From: Maylandia zebra
Taxonomy: Eukaryota > Chordata > Actinopteri > Cichliformes > Cichlidae
Assembly (NCBI RefSeq): GCF_041146795.1
Contig: NC_135168.1
Span: forward strand, 42,221,870 to 42,285,869
DNA length: 64,000 nucleotides
Reading direction: 5' to 3'
In this document: positions 48,701 to 58,525 of the stretch, in pieces
Layout: each line of letters opens with the position of its first letter
Position numbering within the stretch: position 1 is the stretch's first letter
Position numbers and translations under genes: made by a program
The notes under the pieces: model-generated
The model's database searches: none
Told to the model about the DNA's origin: nothing
The model's input: only the letters and a program-made list of their open reading frames with translations

Positions 48701-48801
48701 TATTAGGCACCATCCTTATCTTCACTCCAGCTCTGCATATGTTCATGAAAATCCCCCCTCCAATTCCAAGTGAGGAACAAGCTTCAGAGCCGTTACACTG
48801 A
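42730..48801 (+). CDS. chrnb3: Neuronal nicotinic acetylcholine receptor subunit beta-3 (six coding exons, 486 aa)
   Basis: Accessory subunit of neuronal nicotinic channels that joins alpha6-containing pentamers. Exons join in phase: 42730-42796, 43786-43937, 46213-46257, 46662-46771, 47601-48513, 48628-48801. Features: signal peptide (about 1-20), glycosylation sequon N56-D-T, Cys-loop C158-C172 with FPFD, no vicinal cysteines in the loop C region ([11 protein letters not shown]), M1 with [16 protein letters not shown]2 [15 protein letters not shown] with Val278 at the 9' position (a beta-3 trait; most subunits have Leu), M3, and M4 in the last exon. The extracellular and membrane parts are close to human beta-3 (458 aa); the cytoplasmic loop and C-terminal tail are longer or diverged. 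Whether this is the teleost a or b ohnologue is not resolved. Head-to-tail with chrna6, 9.3 kb downstream. Confidence 0.96.
42797..43785 (+). other. chrnb3: chrnb3 intron 1
   Basis: Acceptor ttccag. About 1 kb of AT-rich sequence; I see nothing assignable in it. Confidence 0.8.
43786..43937 (+). CDS. chrnb3: chrnb3 exon 2
   Basis: Encodes [37 protein letters not shown], the beta-3 N-terminal helix and first strands. The donor gtgaga is followed by a short CA run. Confidence 0.96.
43938..46212 (+). other. chrnb3: chrnb3 intron 2 (2.3 kb)
   Basis: Contains a degenerate Tc1-like transposon at about 45150-46010. A faint LINE-like stretch near 44635-44690 ([11 protein letters not shown]) is too short to call. 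Confidence 0.8.
45150..46010 (+). mobile_element. Degenerate Tc1-like transposon (DD34E type) relic
   Basis: Frames with stops and shifts read [10 protein letters not shown] near 45300, [18 protein letters not shown] near 45570-45630, then [20 protein letters not shown] and [20 protein letters not shown]. These are the second and third catalytic-block regions of fish Tc1 transposase. The right end ggtgtcttgagtcttttgca is the inverted form of the left terminus of the copy at 60129-60425. The left end is not clear. Inactive. Confidence 0.85.
46213..46257 (+). CDS. chrnb3: chrnb3 exon 3 (45 bp)
   Basis: Encodes [15 protein letters not shown], donor gtaaga. Same 45-base size as in chrna6. Confidence 0.96.
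46258..46661 (+). other. chrnb3: chrnb3 intron 3
   Basis: About 400 bases of AT-rich sequence with acceptor ttgaccag; nothing assignable seen. Confidence 0.8.
46662..46771 (+). CDS. chrnb3: chrnb3 exon 4 (110 bp)
   Basis: Encodes [20 protein letters not shown] then [16 protein letters not shown], ending after two bases of Asn; donor gtaagg. Confidence 0.96.
47021..47326 (-). repeat. Fish retroposon tail in chrnb3 intron 4
   Basis: Reads gattggatttatatagcgct, aaggcacccaaagcgcttta, ttgcccaaggacacaacg, cagggatcgaaccggcgacc and ctgagccacggtcaccc, the conserved order of a very common fish interspersed repeat. Intron 4 spans 46772-47600 and otherwise shows nothing assignable. Confidence 0.75.
47601..48513 (+). 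CDS. chrnb3: chrnb3 exon 5 (large exon, undivided)
   Basis: Spans [13 protein letters not shown] through the Cys-loop, M1-M3 and the cytoplasmic loop to RKEHFIRE. It includes [15 protein letters not shown] and the loop helix [19 protein letters not shown]. It is continuous across the position where chrna6 has its extra intron (QVDRKDFF here, SK|VNLKDFW there). Confidence 0.97.
48628..48801 (+). CDS. chrnb3: chrnb3 exon 6 (M4 and C-terminal tail)
   Basis: Encodes [20 protein letters not shown] and the rest of M4, then a tail [21 protein letters not shown] at 48799-48801. The tail is longer than that of human beta-3, which ends soon after TPALKM. Confidence 0.95.
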   Translation: MVQDWKFVAQVLDRIFLWAFLTVSVLGTILIFTPALHMFMKIPPPIPSEEQASEPLH

Positions 48802-49096
48802 CGAGGCAACTGATCATCTGCCTTCAAAGAAAACATTTTTTAAACATGGTACCACTGAGCAAGAAGAGCCCACTGCAGGCACCTTTTACAGGATTTTGTT
48901 GACTATCTGACTCTTTCTGTTAAACCACTGTGTAAAATATACATGCGAATAAGTCATCAGGTCACTCTGTCTGTTTTGTCAATATCATAACGTTTCATCT
49001 GATTATATTGGCATTTTATTCTGGTTTAAGATATATATGACAACCTGAGTAACCAGTAGTCTCACCTGTGTTGAGTTTCAGTTCGCAAATTGCCAA

Positions 49097-49102
49097 AATA
49101 AA
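49097..49102 (+). other. Candidate chrnb3 polyadenylation signal
   Basis: AATAAA about 300 bases after the chrnb3 stop, in ttgccaaaataaaaaacaac. Confidence 0.45.
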
Positions 49103-49567
49103 AAACAACAACAAAGAAATGCTTCATAAACTCTACACCAAATGGTATTTAGCTATCAATATACAAGATTAAGGTAAAACCCCATAATTGCCTTATTTTT
49201 TATGTTTTTAACCAACATCATATTTAATTTGATATTTTTTTCTTGACATACTTTTTTTTTCAAATTCAAAACAAATTTCTACTCTGGGAATTTTAATTAA
49301 ATAAACACCCATGAGGGCGTTGTCAAAGCTATTATTTAACAGTAGGCTACTTTTTTGTAGTAAACTGTAAGAAAAATCATTTCTGCAGAAACCTTTAAAC
49401 TACCTTAAACAGAGATCCCACCACCTCGCAAAACGTTTGACTTTTGATGTCACACATTAGGGGAAATAAAGTATTAAAGGAAAGATACTTAACTTACTCT
49501 TCCCTGTGTTTTTTTTTTGCATGTGACAAGGCATGAATAAACCTGAAATAAAAGTAATAAACAGTAA

Positions 49568-49610
49568 AAGTTAATGTTAGCAATAACTGACTTATTGCTA
49601 ACATTAACTT
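49568..49610. repeat. Perfect 19-bp inverted repeat with 5-nt loop
   Basis: Left arm aagttaatgttagcaataa (49568-49586), loop ctgac, right arm ttattgctaacattaactt (49592-49610), with no mismatch. The stem is AT-rich and short. No flanking element or target duplication is evident. Confidence 0.9.
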
Positions 49611-50047
49611 AATGATAGCCCTGATTTGGCCCTCAGGCTGTATGTTGAGTATCACCACACCGAAGCTTAAAAATTGTGCTGCTCTGTTTCAGTAGCATTT
49701 ACTGATTTGTCACTTGTGTCGTCCTCATCAGATAAATTTTTCTCACAGCAGACAAAGAATACATTTAAAGTAACAAAGTGTACTGGATTAATGAAAACAA
49801 CCCATAAGTTTGTTGTTTTTATTGTTTCGATGTACCTAATCAAACCAATAAAGCTGGTTTAAATACACAAGCCTGTTTAAGATAATGCTGTTTTTAGACT
49901 CGCTTACAATTCAGCAAAAAATGTATTTGCTCATCATGTTGTGTGCAAAATTTAAGTCACTGCAGTGTCACAAATGGTATGACTTATCCCCCCCAAACAG
50001 GATCATTTTAGCTTTGGCTGAAATCTGTGAAGTAAAATCTGCATCTT

Positions 50048-50064
50048 GCAGCACCACCTGGTGG
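50048..50064 (-). promoter_or_regulatory. CTCF-like motif
   Basis: On the minus strand the sequence is ccaccaggtggtgctgc, matching the CTCF core apart from T in place of C at one position of the GGC block. It lies between the convergent 3' ends of chrnb3 and the C3orf85-like gene. Confidence 0.4.
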
Positions 50065-50592
50065 TGAATCTCATTTCGTTTGATTCTTCGAATACTGTTG
50101 AATACGTTTTAATTAATGGCATAAAATCATTTTATTTCCATTAATAGACAATCCCAAAAGACTAAAGAAGCAAAATGTTCAGTTCAATTTAATTTGATTT
50201 TATTGTATGAAATGCTTGCATCATTTTTCTACAATAATCCAATAAATTTTACACAATTGCTAAAAACAACATTTTCCGCCATGCTGATATAGGAAATAAT
50301 GGTCACGCTTCGTAACCAATGAGAGGCTTAACTTGAGTAAAAAAGCTGACCAATTAATGAGATTCTAAGACTTTCTGTCCAAATGTTGCGTTCATGTCAT
50401 AGTGCGTTTGATCGCTAAATCTACAGTTCAGACAGGCTCTGAATGGAGAACATATTCAAAAACATCCCATATCAAGTAAGTCTTTATATACTTTCTAATA
50501 TTTTGTATATATGCTTATGTAAATCACTTTTTATGAAATGTTTTCCATTTAATTTGTTTTTATTTTGGGCCCCCAGTCTTCTTTTTTCTTTA

Positions 50593-50671
50593 CTACCCAT
50601 TACGACCGGTGAGGCTGTCCAGGTGGGCGCGTGCATTGCGCAGCATCTCCATATACATCCTGTTGTTTTCG
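50593..50671 (-). CDS. c3orf85: C3orf85-like exon 4
   Basis: 79 bases completing Thr and encoding ENNRMYMEMLRNARAHLDSL then TGRNG and TAG. Acceptor tttgcag. An AATAAA (minus strand, 50564-50559) follows the stop by about 30 bases and is a candidate poly(A) signal. Confidence 0.8.
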
Positions 50672-51495
50672 CTGCAAAGTAAAATACATATAATGAATGT
50701 TGGCTTTAAGTTTGTGTGGTCAAAAGTATCATAACTATATTAAAAGGAAGTTACAGTGCTCATTGAAGTTACTTCGGTTTGGGCACGCTGACCATTAAAA
50801 CAGTAACCATTGTTGTTTCTTTTGCAAACGTGTTTGATTTAAAGTTACGTAAGTAATGTACTCGATAAAATTGGAAGAGTCTGACTCTGAAACATTCAAA
50901 TGTAATTTAATAGCGACAAACAGTTACGTCACTCACGTGGCCACAGAGCGGTCAAACATCAGGTTGCTCATGTCCATGTAATACTGCGCATCTGTTCGAA
51001 TGGCCGTCCAGTACTCATTAGCCTAATGAACAAACAATTACATGAAACGATTCTTAAAGTGACTCACTCTATATGCTTAGAACATTTCACTAACATTTAC
51101 CTGCTCCTGAACGGTGTAACCCCACTGGTTCTGAGAGTGGTGTGGATCCCAATATCCTGCCTGTCTCTTCAGCCTGATAAATCCCTTTGCCTCCTCTTCC
51201 TTCAGGAAAGGGGCAGCAAAACCCCCTAAAAACATTAACATTGACGGATATTATAATACTTGTAGGCGCATGTATTAAATAAGAATTCCTAACAACACTG
51301 ACATAAATAGAAGTCATGAGCGAATCCTGGATGTTAAGTAGGTCTAGTAGAACACTGCATGTTTAAATTTTAAAACTATAATTTTCAAAACTATGTTTCA
51401 TGACTTTAAATCTACAACACCAGCACATATACTTGCAGTAACAACAGAGGAGAAAACTTACCACTCAAAACAGCTAACAGGATCACAAACTTCAT
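50593..51495 (-). CDS. c3orf85: Small secreted protein resembling human C3orf85 (four exons, 107 aa)
   Basis: Minus-strand gene assembled from four in-phase exons: 51495-51462, 51225-51101, 51022-50937, 50671-50593. The product starts MKFVILLAVLS with a short signal peptide ending about GGFAA, then a helix-prone acidic stretch, then IRLKR (dibasic, residues 28-32) before QAGYWDPHHSQNQWGYTVQE, then YWTAIRTDAQYYMDMSNLMF and a C-terminal RMYMEMLRNARAHLDSL. The YWDPxHS and W-A/I-QYYxDM segments match my recollection of the uncharacterised human C3orf85 protein. Function is unknown; secretion and cleavage at LKR are inferred from sequence. All acceptors (AG) and donors (GT) are present. A 5' non-coding exon may exist upstream (donor-like site near 51623). 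It converges with chrnb3. Confidence 0.82.
50937..51022 (-). CDS. c3orf85: C3orf85-like exon 3
   Basis: 86 bases encoding ANEYWTAIRTDAQYYMDMSN then LMFDRSVA, ending after two bases of Thr; acceptor cattag, donor gtgagt. Confidence 0.82.
51101..51225 (-). CDS. c3orf85: C3orf85-like exon 2
   Basis: 125 bases from GGFAAPFLKEEEAKGFIRLK to VQEQ, ending in phase 0; acceptor gtttttag, donor gtaaat. Confidence 0.82.
51462..51495 (-). CDS. c3orf85: C3orf85-like exon 1
   Basis: Encodes MKFVILLAVLS plus one base (phase 1); donor gtaagt on the minus strand. Confidence 0.8.
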
Positions 51496-54463
51496 GTCTG
51501 TGAAATTATGAGTAAAGAAAATGTTTTAGAAGAAAGAGAGAAATGTGTAGACATCTAACTGCTTGAGCTGTCAGGTGTGAATACTGTAAAGTTTCATTAA
51601 AACGAGACAGAAAGGGAGATTTACCTGCAGCGGTGTCATTCGTCTGAATGTGTGAGTGTTTCGGATTCAGCTTAAAATCCATCATGAAAAGTGAACAACA
51701 CTTTCCTTCATAGATTTTTTTTCCTTTAATACCAGAAACCAGAAGGGAATGAAAGAACTCAAGCATCAGGGCAGGCCATCACTCTGAGTCAACATTTACA
51801 TTTATCTGTTGCCAGCAGACCAAACAGCAGGCCTTCCCCCACAGCAGCCAGGCTGTGAGATTCAGCATAGAGATGTTACCGGCTGTATTTTTAGGCCATG
51901 ACAGTCACTAAAACGTTTATTCTGTAAGACGTGTTTGGTTTAAATAAATTACAATTAGCGAAGAAAAGATGCTTACAAATGCTTTTTTCTAGACACAGCT
52001 ATTCTTTGCTTTTTGGCTGCATTTTAAAACCCTTAAAAACAAAAGTTATGTTGAACTTTAAAGGTATTATTGCATCAACTTTTTCCACAAAAGATTCTCC
52101 ACTCATGTTACTTTGAACTCTTATTGCATTATATTGCAATAGATATTTTTTTCTGTTTCAAATGGTATTACCAAATTCCTTATGTTTTATGTTATGTAAA
52201 TAACCATATATTATTGAACGCACGACCTATTTTTATAGTCTTGTAGAAGTAAAGCTTGTGTGTGTATGTCTACATTTCTACCACTAGGTGTAGTCCTATC
52301 CACACTGACTTTTGGTTAGAGCGTTCACTCTTTGTGTGACACAAATGGCAAAACAACTGCCATTTTTCCAAAATAATTTTTGTAATCTGTGTTGGTATAT
52401 TAAGAAAATAAGTATGAGAAAATACACCGTGAAAAAAAAAACACACTTAAAGAATAAAACAAAACAAACATAAATGTGGCCAGATGTTGATGCATTAAAC
52501 TATTAACATAAAATCAGGAGTGAAACTGACAAAATGAAGCAGATTAATTAATAAACAAAAACTCCAACTTATGTGATGGATTTAATGAAAGGGAAATATT
52601 AACACATAAAGCAGCATTTTCTGAGGGAAGGTAATTTAAAGCTTGCTTTTGAATCAGCTTAGACTTCCGGAAAAAAAAAATCAAAGCAGGTCCCAGAAGG
52701 ATTAATTTTCATTTTTACTTGTTGAGGTGCTGCGTTAGGTCTCATCCTTTTAAGTATGAGGAGGAGCCTGCCAGTGAATTTCTTTGTGTGATGTAATATT
52801 TAGGCCTACGATCTCGCTCAAACGCTGATGCAGCCACATGAAAATAACTATATAAAAGCTGAACTGAGGGTAACGGTTATCCAAAGAGAAACTATTGAGA
52901 ATAATTTTAACTATTTATGAACCTAAGACTTTCTAATGATTGTTTCATACACATGTGACATTATACAATTATTTTTCAGCGTAATTGTATAATTTTTTAT
53001 TTGTTTTTCTTTAGCTGTGTAACATTTTCACTCGCCCCCACACACCGCACAAAACCTTTTAGCTCTTTTTGTTTGGGTTCGTCTGACACGCTCTGTCTGT
53101 CCTTTACCCTTGACACACTGCTGACCTTTTTCTACAGTAAACTACTAAGTGTGTATGAGAGGTCTGACCTTTCTGTCGCATCCCATAATAAACTGTCACC
53201 ACCTGAACATTTTAACAGAGACAAATGGCAAGCTGGCAGCTAGTGAGACAAAAAAGGACGAGCTGTGTTGAGCGGACCAAGATGATCTTCATCATGTGGG
53301 CTAGATATTCACACGTACCTCAAACCAGCACATATTGGAGTGCAGAAAAGATGCATTTTATTTTTTGGGTTGAAAACATTTCAGATATGCACACACTTCT
53401 GAAAAGATTATAAATGACACAATGCAGATTCACGAATGCGTGCACACCTCCCACATCAAAGGTAGTGATTTAGATACAAACTAAAGCTCATCTGACCTCA
53501 TTCTATCATGTACATGCATACATATGCGCCCTGCTGGGACTATGGGGAATATTTCAAATATTTAAGTTAGAAACAGGGCAAAGGACAAGATGGATGTTGA
53601 ACAAAATATGTTACGATACTGAAAATTTCATGCATACTTTCTCATCATTGAGAGAATATCGAGATAGTGACAAATCTGTGATTATTTTTTCTGACTATCA
53701 GCTTTTAGTTGTACTGCGATGTGTGATTGTCAGTAATGATGTGTGCTAAGTTTGTTTCACGTAGTAGAAAAATACCATAAGGATTTGAAGAGAAGAAAAG
53801 ACAAAGACGAAACAGGGAAGCAGTACCAGTAACGTCATAACATTAAGTAATTAAACAGAACAGTTTCCATTTATAAAAAAAAAATTGATAATTAACAGCT
53901 CCCTGCAGTCCTCACACTCCTTTCTGTGGTTATCATTTTCTCTTGTTCACTTCCTGGACTGGAGACATTTTAAACCTCAGCACTGAAGCTCACAATCAAC
54001 TCAAAAAGGTGAAACATTAATTAAATAAGAATTGCACAGTGGCATCTTTCATGTTCATTCATATTACATACGTTTGCCAAACAACAGTGTTGGGAATACA
54101 TCTGTACACGTCGTTAGGGTGGAAAATCTGAACGGTCTGTCTGAAAAAGGACTGTAGTATTTGGGTGAAAGAGTCCAGAGTATCATCAGCTGCCAGTTTG
54201 CTGGAGGATTGATTTTAAGAACTTTGAGCATAGAGATGTTTTTTGTTTTTGTTTTTTTAAATTGTGTGTTTGTGCAGTTGTAATGTGCACTGTGCATTGT
54301 TAAGTGGGGGCAAACAGCTATACAGAGTGTAGGAGGAGGCAAAACAGTGGAAAGAAAAACATAAAGTGAAAAAAAAATACTCCTGGTGCAACAGAGCCAC
54401 AGAATCACTTTATAAACACAAACACACACAGAGACAGTACTGCATGCATAATGATGCACTTAA

Positions 54464-54790
54464 TGTTTACACTCAACGAACACTTTGTCAGATGCACCTT
54501 AGTAATGTTTTGGACCCCTTTTACCTTCAGAACTGCCCAAATTCTTTGTTGTACACGTTTCTGGAAATACTTCAGAGATTTTGGTCCATATTGAATTGAT
54601 GGCAATTCGAACAATTGCTGCAGATTTATCAGCTGCACATCAATGATGCAAATCTCCAATTACACCACATCACAAAGGAGCTCTATTGGATTGAGATCTG
54701 GTGATTTTGGAAGACATTTGATTACAGTGAACTCGCATTCTTGTTCAAGAAACCAGTTTGAGATGATTCAAGCTTTGTGACATGGTGTGT
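54464..54790. repeat. Fish DNA-transposon-like repeat fragment
   Basis: Contains ttttggaccccttttacctt, cagaactgcccaaattcttt, gagattttggtccatattga, ctctattggattgagatctg and cagtttgagatgattcaagc. These are blocks of an interspersed family familiar from many fish genomes, here truncated. Superfamily not determined. Confidence 0.6.
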
Positions 54791-56379
54791 CACTGTGTGT
54801 GATTTGTTTACTTTTACTTCCTTCTCACTCCCTAGATGTTTTTTTTTTCTTTTACAGTGAGATTATTTGAAAGGATGAAGTTGGGATCAGAGGTTTCACA
54901 CAGCCCACTGTGGCTTTCGGGACCACCTATTGAACAGATATGGGATGCTGTACCAAATCAGATCTAACAGCATAAATCTCCTCAGATGGAGCTCCATGTG
55001 GGGTAGGAAAAATAACTAATACCAATGGCGCAGGGCTGCTTCTTAGATAATACGCCCCTATTCCATTGAGAGAAGAAGAAGAGAGAAAGAGACAGGGAGC
55101 AAAGGCGGCGAGAACATTTGGAGAAATATGCAATGTTCCCCCTCATTGCCTGTTGGATTCTATTTCCGACTGAAATTATTTATGGACTGGAATAAATAGG
55201 TCATTTGATTATAAGCCAGTCTGGCACAAAAAGGAGACAAATATGACAAAAATGCAGTTGATGAACCTCTTTGTAAAGCTGGGAAGGGGGAAATTGCAGT
55301 GCGACGCGTGGCACTTCAATAAATGATGATCTACAGCTGTGGGAGATGGAGGGTATGCACTGGTGATTTGTACCTGCTACTTGGGTCAGAGTAAGTTTTC
55401 CTGTCAAACAGTGAGATAAAAAAAACAGACAAATGACAAATTTATTTATCTGGTATTTGTATAGCTACTCTTTGACCTTGTGTTTGATTTAAATGTGCAC
55501 TTAGCAAAAGAAAAAAGATATATGTCAGTCACATGGGCAACTACCAATTTTACGAGTTGCTCAGAAAAGGCTATGCATAGAATCAAGCATGTAATGATTT
55601 GACTGATTGGACTGAGCAGATTGGTTTAAATCTTGCAGGATGTTACTTTCAGGCTACAATACTACTCCTGGGCTTAAGTAGCTTGTTTATCTGAGGTAGA
55701 TAAGAGTATTGATACAACTTTTATTACACTTAATAGTGATATACGGCTACCAACTGATAACCTTATCCTAAGTTCACTAATGAATACATTTATTTACACT
55801 GTCAGAGCACTTATGCCATTTGGAGTTTTACTTAGGGTTACATATTCCTTATTTACTTTTAGATCTGTACTTATATAACAGTGCACAAATGGAATCAATC
55901 TTCATACCTTACTCTGTGCAAGAAAGATAAGATTTTTTTTCCATGAACATCTAAAAAAAGTCCCTGTTTAATTCTACTGTTTACTGTAATAGACTGCAGT
56001 GTATACAGGCGTGACTGGGAGAGCATACACACAGTCCTGTTTCCATCACTTCAGGGGACTTTACATTCAGGGTTTCGTTACATCATTGCCTGAGGTCAAA
56101 CACTAACATTATCACCCCCAGAATGTGAGCAATATAAGTGGGCGGCACGCACACGCACCTTTATTTGATTAGACTAGTTGAGTTTAAGTAGACACTAATG
56201 TAATCTTTAGTCAGTGTCTCGTGAGCATGTTGTAGGATTTAACATTCAAATGTGAGCTAGTTTTCAGGGTTAGCACACAATTACTGGGTTACAGGCATCT
56301 CATCAGCCTCATCTGTGCTCATACTCCCGTGACAGAGGCTATTACTTTACTGTATCCTGTTGTGTTACCTGTGATGCGC

Positions 56380-56634
56380 ACTCAGGCTGGGAAGGAGGTG
56401 CACTGTGCAGCGTTGTGTGCGTGTGCGTGTGAGGGAGACTGAAGCAGCGTGAACGTGCCAATCTGAACTCCGCACTCCTGTCTGTCAGTCTTTTTTTTCT
56501 TTTCTTTTTGCAAATCTCTCACGCCGTCCCGGTCCCCTTCGTTTTCCCCAGCCGCATGTTCATTCCACCGCCGAGCCGGATCAGAGTTCCCGTCTAGCCG
56601 ACACAACCGCTGGAGTTCACTGGACGGTGCCAGC
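56380..56634 (+). promoter_or_regulatory. CpG-rich 5' region of the unidentified downstream gene
   Basis: CpG-rich block (gtcccggtccccttcg, ccgccgagccggatc) directly upstream of the candidate first coding exon. An upstream ATG at 56555 opens a short 14-codon frame ending at TAG before the main ATG. Confidence 0.45.
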
Positions 56635-56704
56635 ATGCGGTGCCACAAGTTTTGGAAACCGTGTTCGCTTGGATTTTATATTTGGATCGCAATGCTTTTC
56701 AGAG
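56635..56704 (+). CDS. Candidate first coding exon (signal peptide) of an unidentified gene
   Basis: ATG at 56635 opens MRCHKFWKPCSLGFYIWIAM then LFR plus one base of a Gly codon (phase 1), followed by a good donor gtaggt. A basic/aromatic start, hydrophobic core and phase-1 ending are typical of signal-peptide exons of secreted or single-pass membrane proteins with long first introns. No downstream exon is visible before 64000, so identity is open. Adhesion or CUB/Ig-type genes with such exons would fit, but I cannot choose. Confidence 0.55.
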
Positions 56705-58206
56705 GTAGGTTTGGGGCAAAGTTGTTCTTCCCCTCCAGTTTATACAGATGATCTAATGAAGGGTACCGACTTGAAAACGATTTTTGGTTTTGGTTTTTTT
56801 GAGGAGGATGGTAATTTAGACCTGAGTTTACGTCCTCAAACGACTAGTAGGGAATCTTTTCGGCATTTTCGGAAAGTTTTCTAACATTAAAAAACAATCA
56901 AAATTGATAGGATAATTTTAAATTGTCTGACATAAACAAACCAGAGTACGTTTAGATAATTTCATATCTGGATATAATGTGGAATTTTTTACTTAAGACC
57001 TCACAGTACAGGACTAGGTGACGGTTTTTTGTTTAGCAGTCACCATACACCTGCTGAATAACACTGGCTGCTGAATCTTTCACAGGCTATAGCCAGAATC
57101 CAGACTAAAAAACAAGTTAAAGACGCAAAGAGTTATTTTTAAACACTGAGCATATGTGTGCATTACTCTCTACATTAATGTTTGCTGCGTTGAATGATGA
57201 TGATGTGCATGCATGATTCTATAATGCATTGCTAAGCCCCATCCCATCATCAGCATCATCATCTAACATCTGGGTTGGTTACTTAACTCAGTGGTTTTGC
57301 TGAATCTGCTTTCCAAAGCACTGCTTTATGCATAGACATATGTCCACCGCGAACCCGAACCTGCCACCTTCCACTTCACCAGTCAGAAGGGAGGCAAGAC
57401 CAGGAGACAAGGTCAAATCAAGTGATAAGACATTCTAACACATGTCACATATGGCTGTTGGCATGTATTGGTAATAGCACGCTAGTTATCCTTGAACAGG
57501 GTTAGCATGTAATGACTTCTCAGAATTGTGTGGTTTACCTCTTTCTTTTTTGTTGTTTTACATGAAGCAAGAGTAAAAACTTAACTGTCTTGGAAGCTTA
57601 GTTTTGCTTTATTGACATATGTGGACATGAACCAAAAAATGAAGGGAAGCGCAACAGAATGGATACGGTTTGTTTCACCCATTGATGTTTTTTTTTTTTT
57701 ACTGTCTTTTAAGTGGCTACCAAAAATCAAGCACAGACACGACTCCACAGCACGCTGTTCAAACAGGGCATCATAACTGATGAAGCAAAAGCGATGAGCC
57801 CCATGCCAAGTAAAGGGTATTACCTCTCTCCATGTTAAAGGGGACAGAGGGAAAACAATTAATCCATTAAAGTACTTCAGGGAGTAAACTGGCACATCCA
57901 GAAAACATGCTTAGACTCACAGGGGTCCAATATAAAGACTGTAACCTCCCCCAACCACCCACAGACACACACATACACCCACCCACATACACACACACTA
58001 CTCTGACTACACCAATGGCATCCTACTGAAACAACAGCCTCACTGCATACGTGTGACTCAGAATCAGATGTTTTTATTTAAAATAGCAGGGAAAAAACAA
58101 GACAAAGCAAAAAAAGAACAACCTGAACTAGTCTTCTACCAAGTGTTTCTAGTCTTCTAGTGTTTTCAAAATCAAATACTGGTTGACCATAGAGTTGTAT
58201 TTGTTG

Positions 58207-58299
58207 CATCCATCCATCCATCCATCCATCCATCCATCCATCCATCCATCCATCCATCCATCCATCCATCCATCCATCCATCCATCCATCCATCCATCC
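58207..58299. repeat. (CATC)n tetranucleotide repeat
   Basis: About 23 copies of catc without interruption. Open frames of repeated Met-Asp-Gly-Trp on the minus strand are artefacts of it. Confidence 0.97.
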
Positions 58300-58525
58300 C
58301 TTCTATTCTGTTTTGGCAGCAGGGTACACCTTGGATAGGTCACCAATCTATCGCAGGGCTAACACAACCATTCACACTCACATTCACACCTATGGGCAAT
58401 TTAGAATGATCAATTAACCTTACCTCACTAATTGCATGCCTTTGGATTGTGGGAAGAAGCCTGAGTACCTGGAGAGAACTCATGTAAATATGGGAACAAC
58501 ATGCAAAGTCCACACTCTTAAATTG
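58300..58525 (+). repeat. Fish interspersed repeat adjoining the (CATC)n tract
   Basis: Reads cagggtacaccttggatagg, cgcagggctaacacaaccat, cacattcacacctatgggca, atttagaatgatcaattaac, gtgggaagaagcctgag. It is a fuller copy of the family at 37205-37410. The tetranucleotide run at its edge is commonly the element's own terminal tract. Confidence 0.75.

Larger units (their letters stand above)
48802..50592. other. Spacer between chrnb3 and the C3orf85-like gene
   Basis: Holds the chrnb3 3' UTR, the hairpin at 49568-49610 and the CTCF-like motif at 50048-50064. The two neighbouring genes converge here. No further exon seen. Confidence 0.6.
51496..56634. other. Intergenic region
   Basis: The first few hundred bases may include the promoter and a non-coding exon of the minus-strand gene. 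A DNA-repeat fragment lies at 54464-54790. CpG-rich sequence rises from about 56380 toward the next gene's first exon. I see no other exon. Confidence 0.55.

Noticed and set aside
49568-49610. Hairpin as a microRNA precursor
   Set aside because: The stem is only 19 bp with a 5-nt loop, too short for a standard precursor; kept as an unexplained palindrome.
54064-54459. 131-aa minus-strand open frame
   Set aside because: No similarity recognised; runs over low-complexity and CA-like sequence near a repeat.
58078-58346. Repeated Met-Asp-Gly-Trp open frames
   Set aside because: Translation of the (CATC)n tract.
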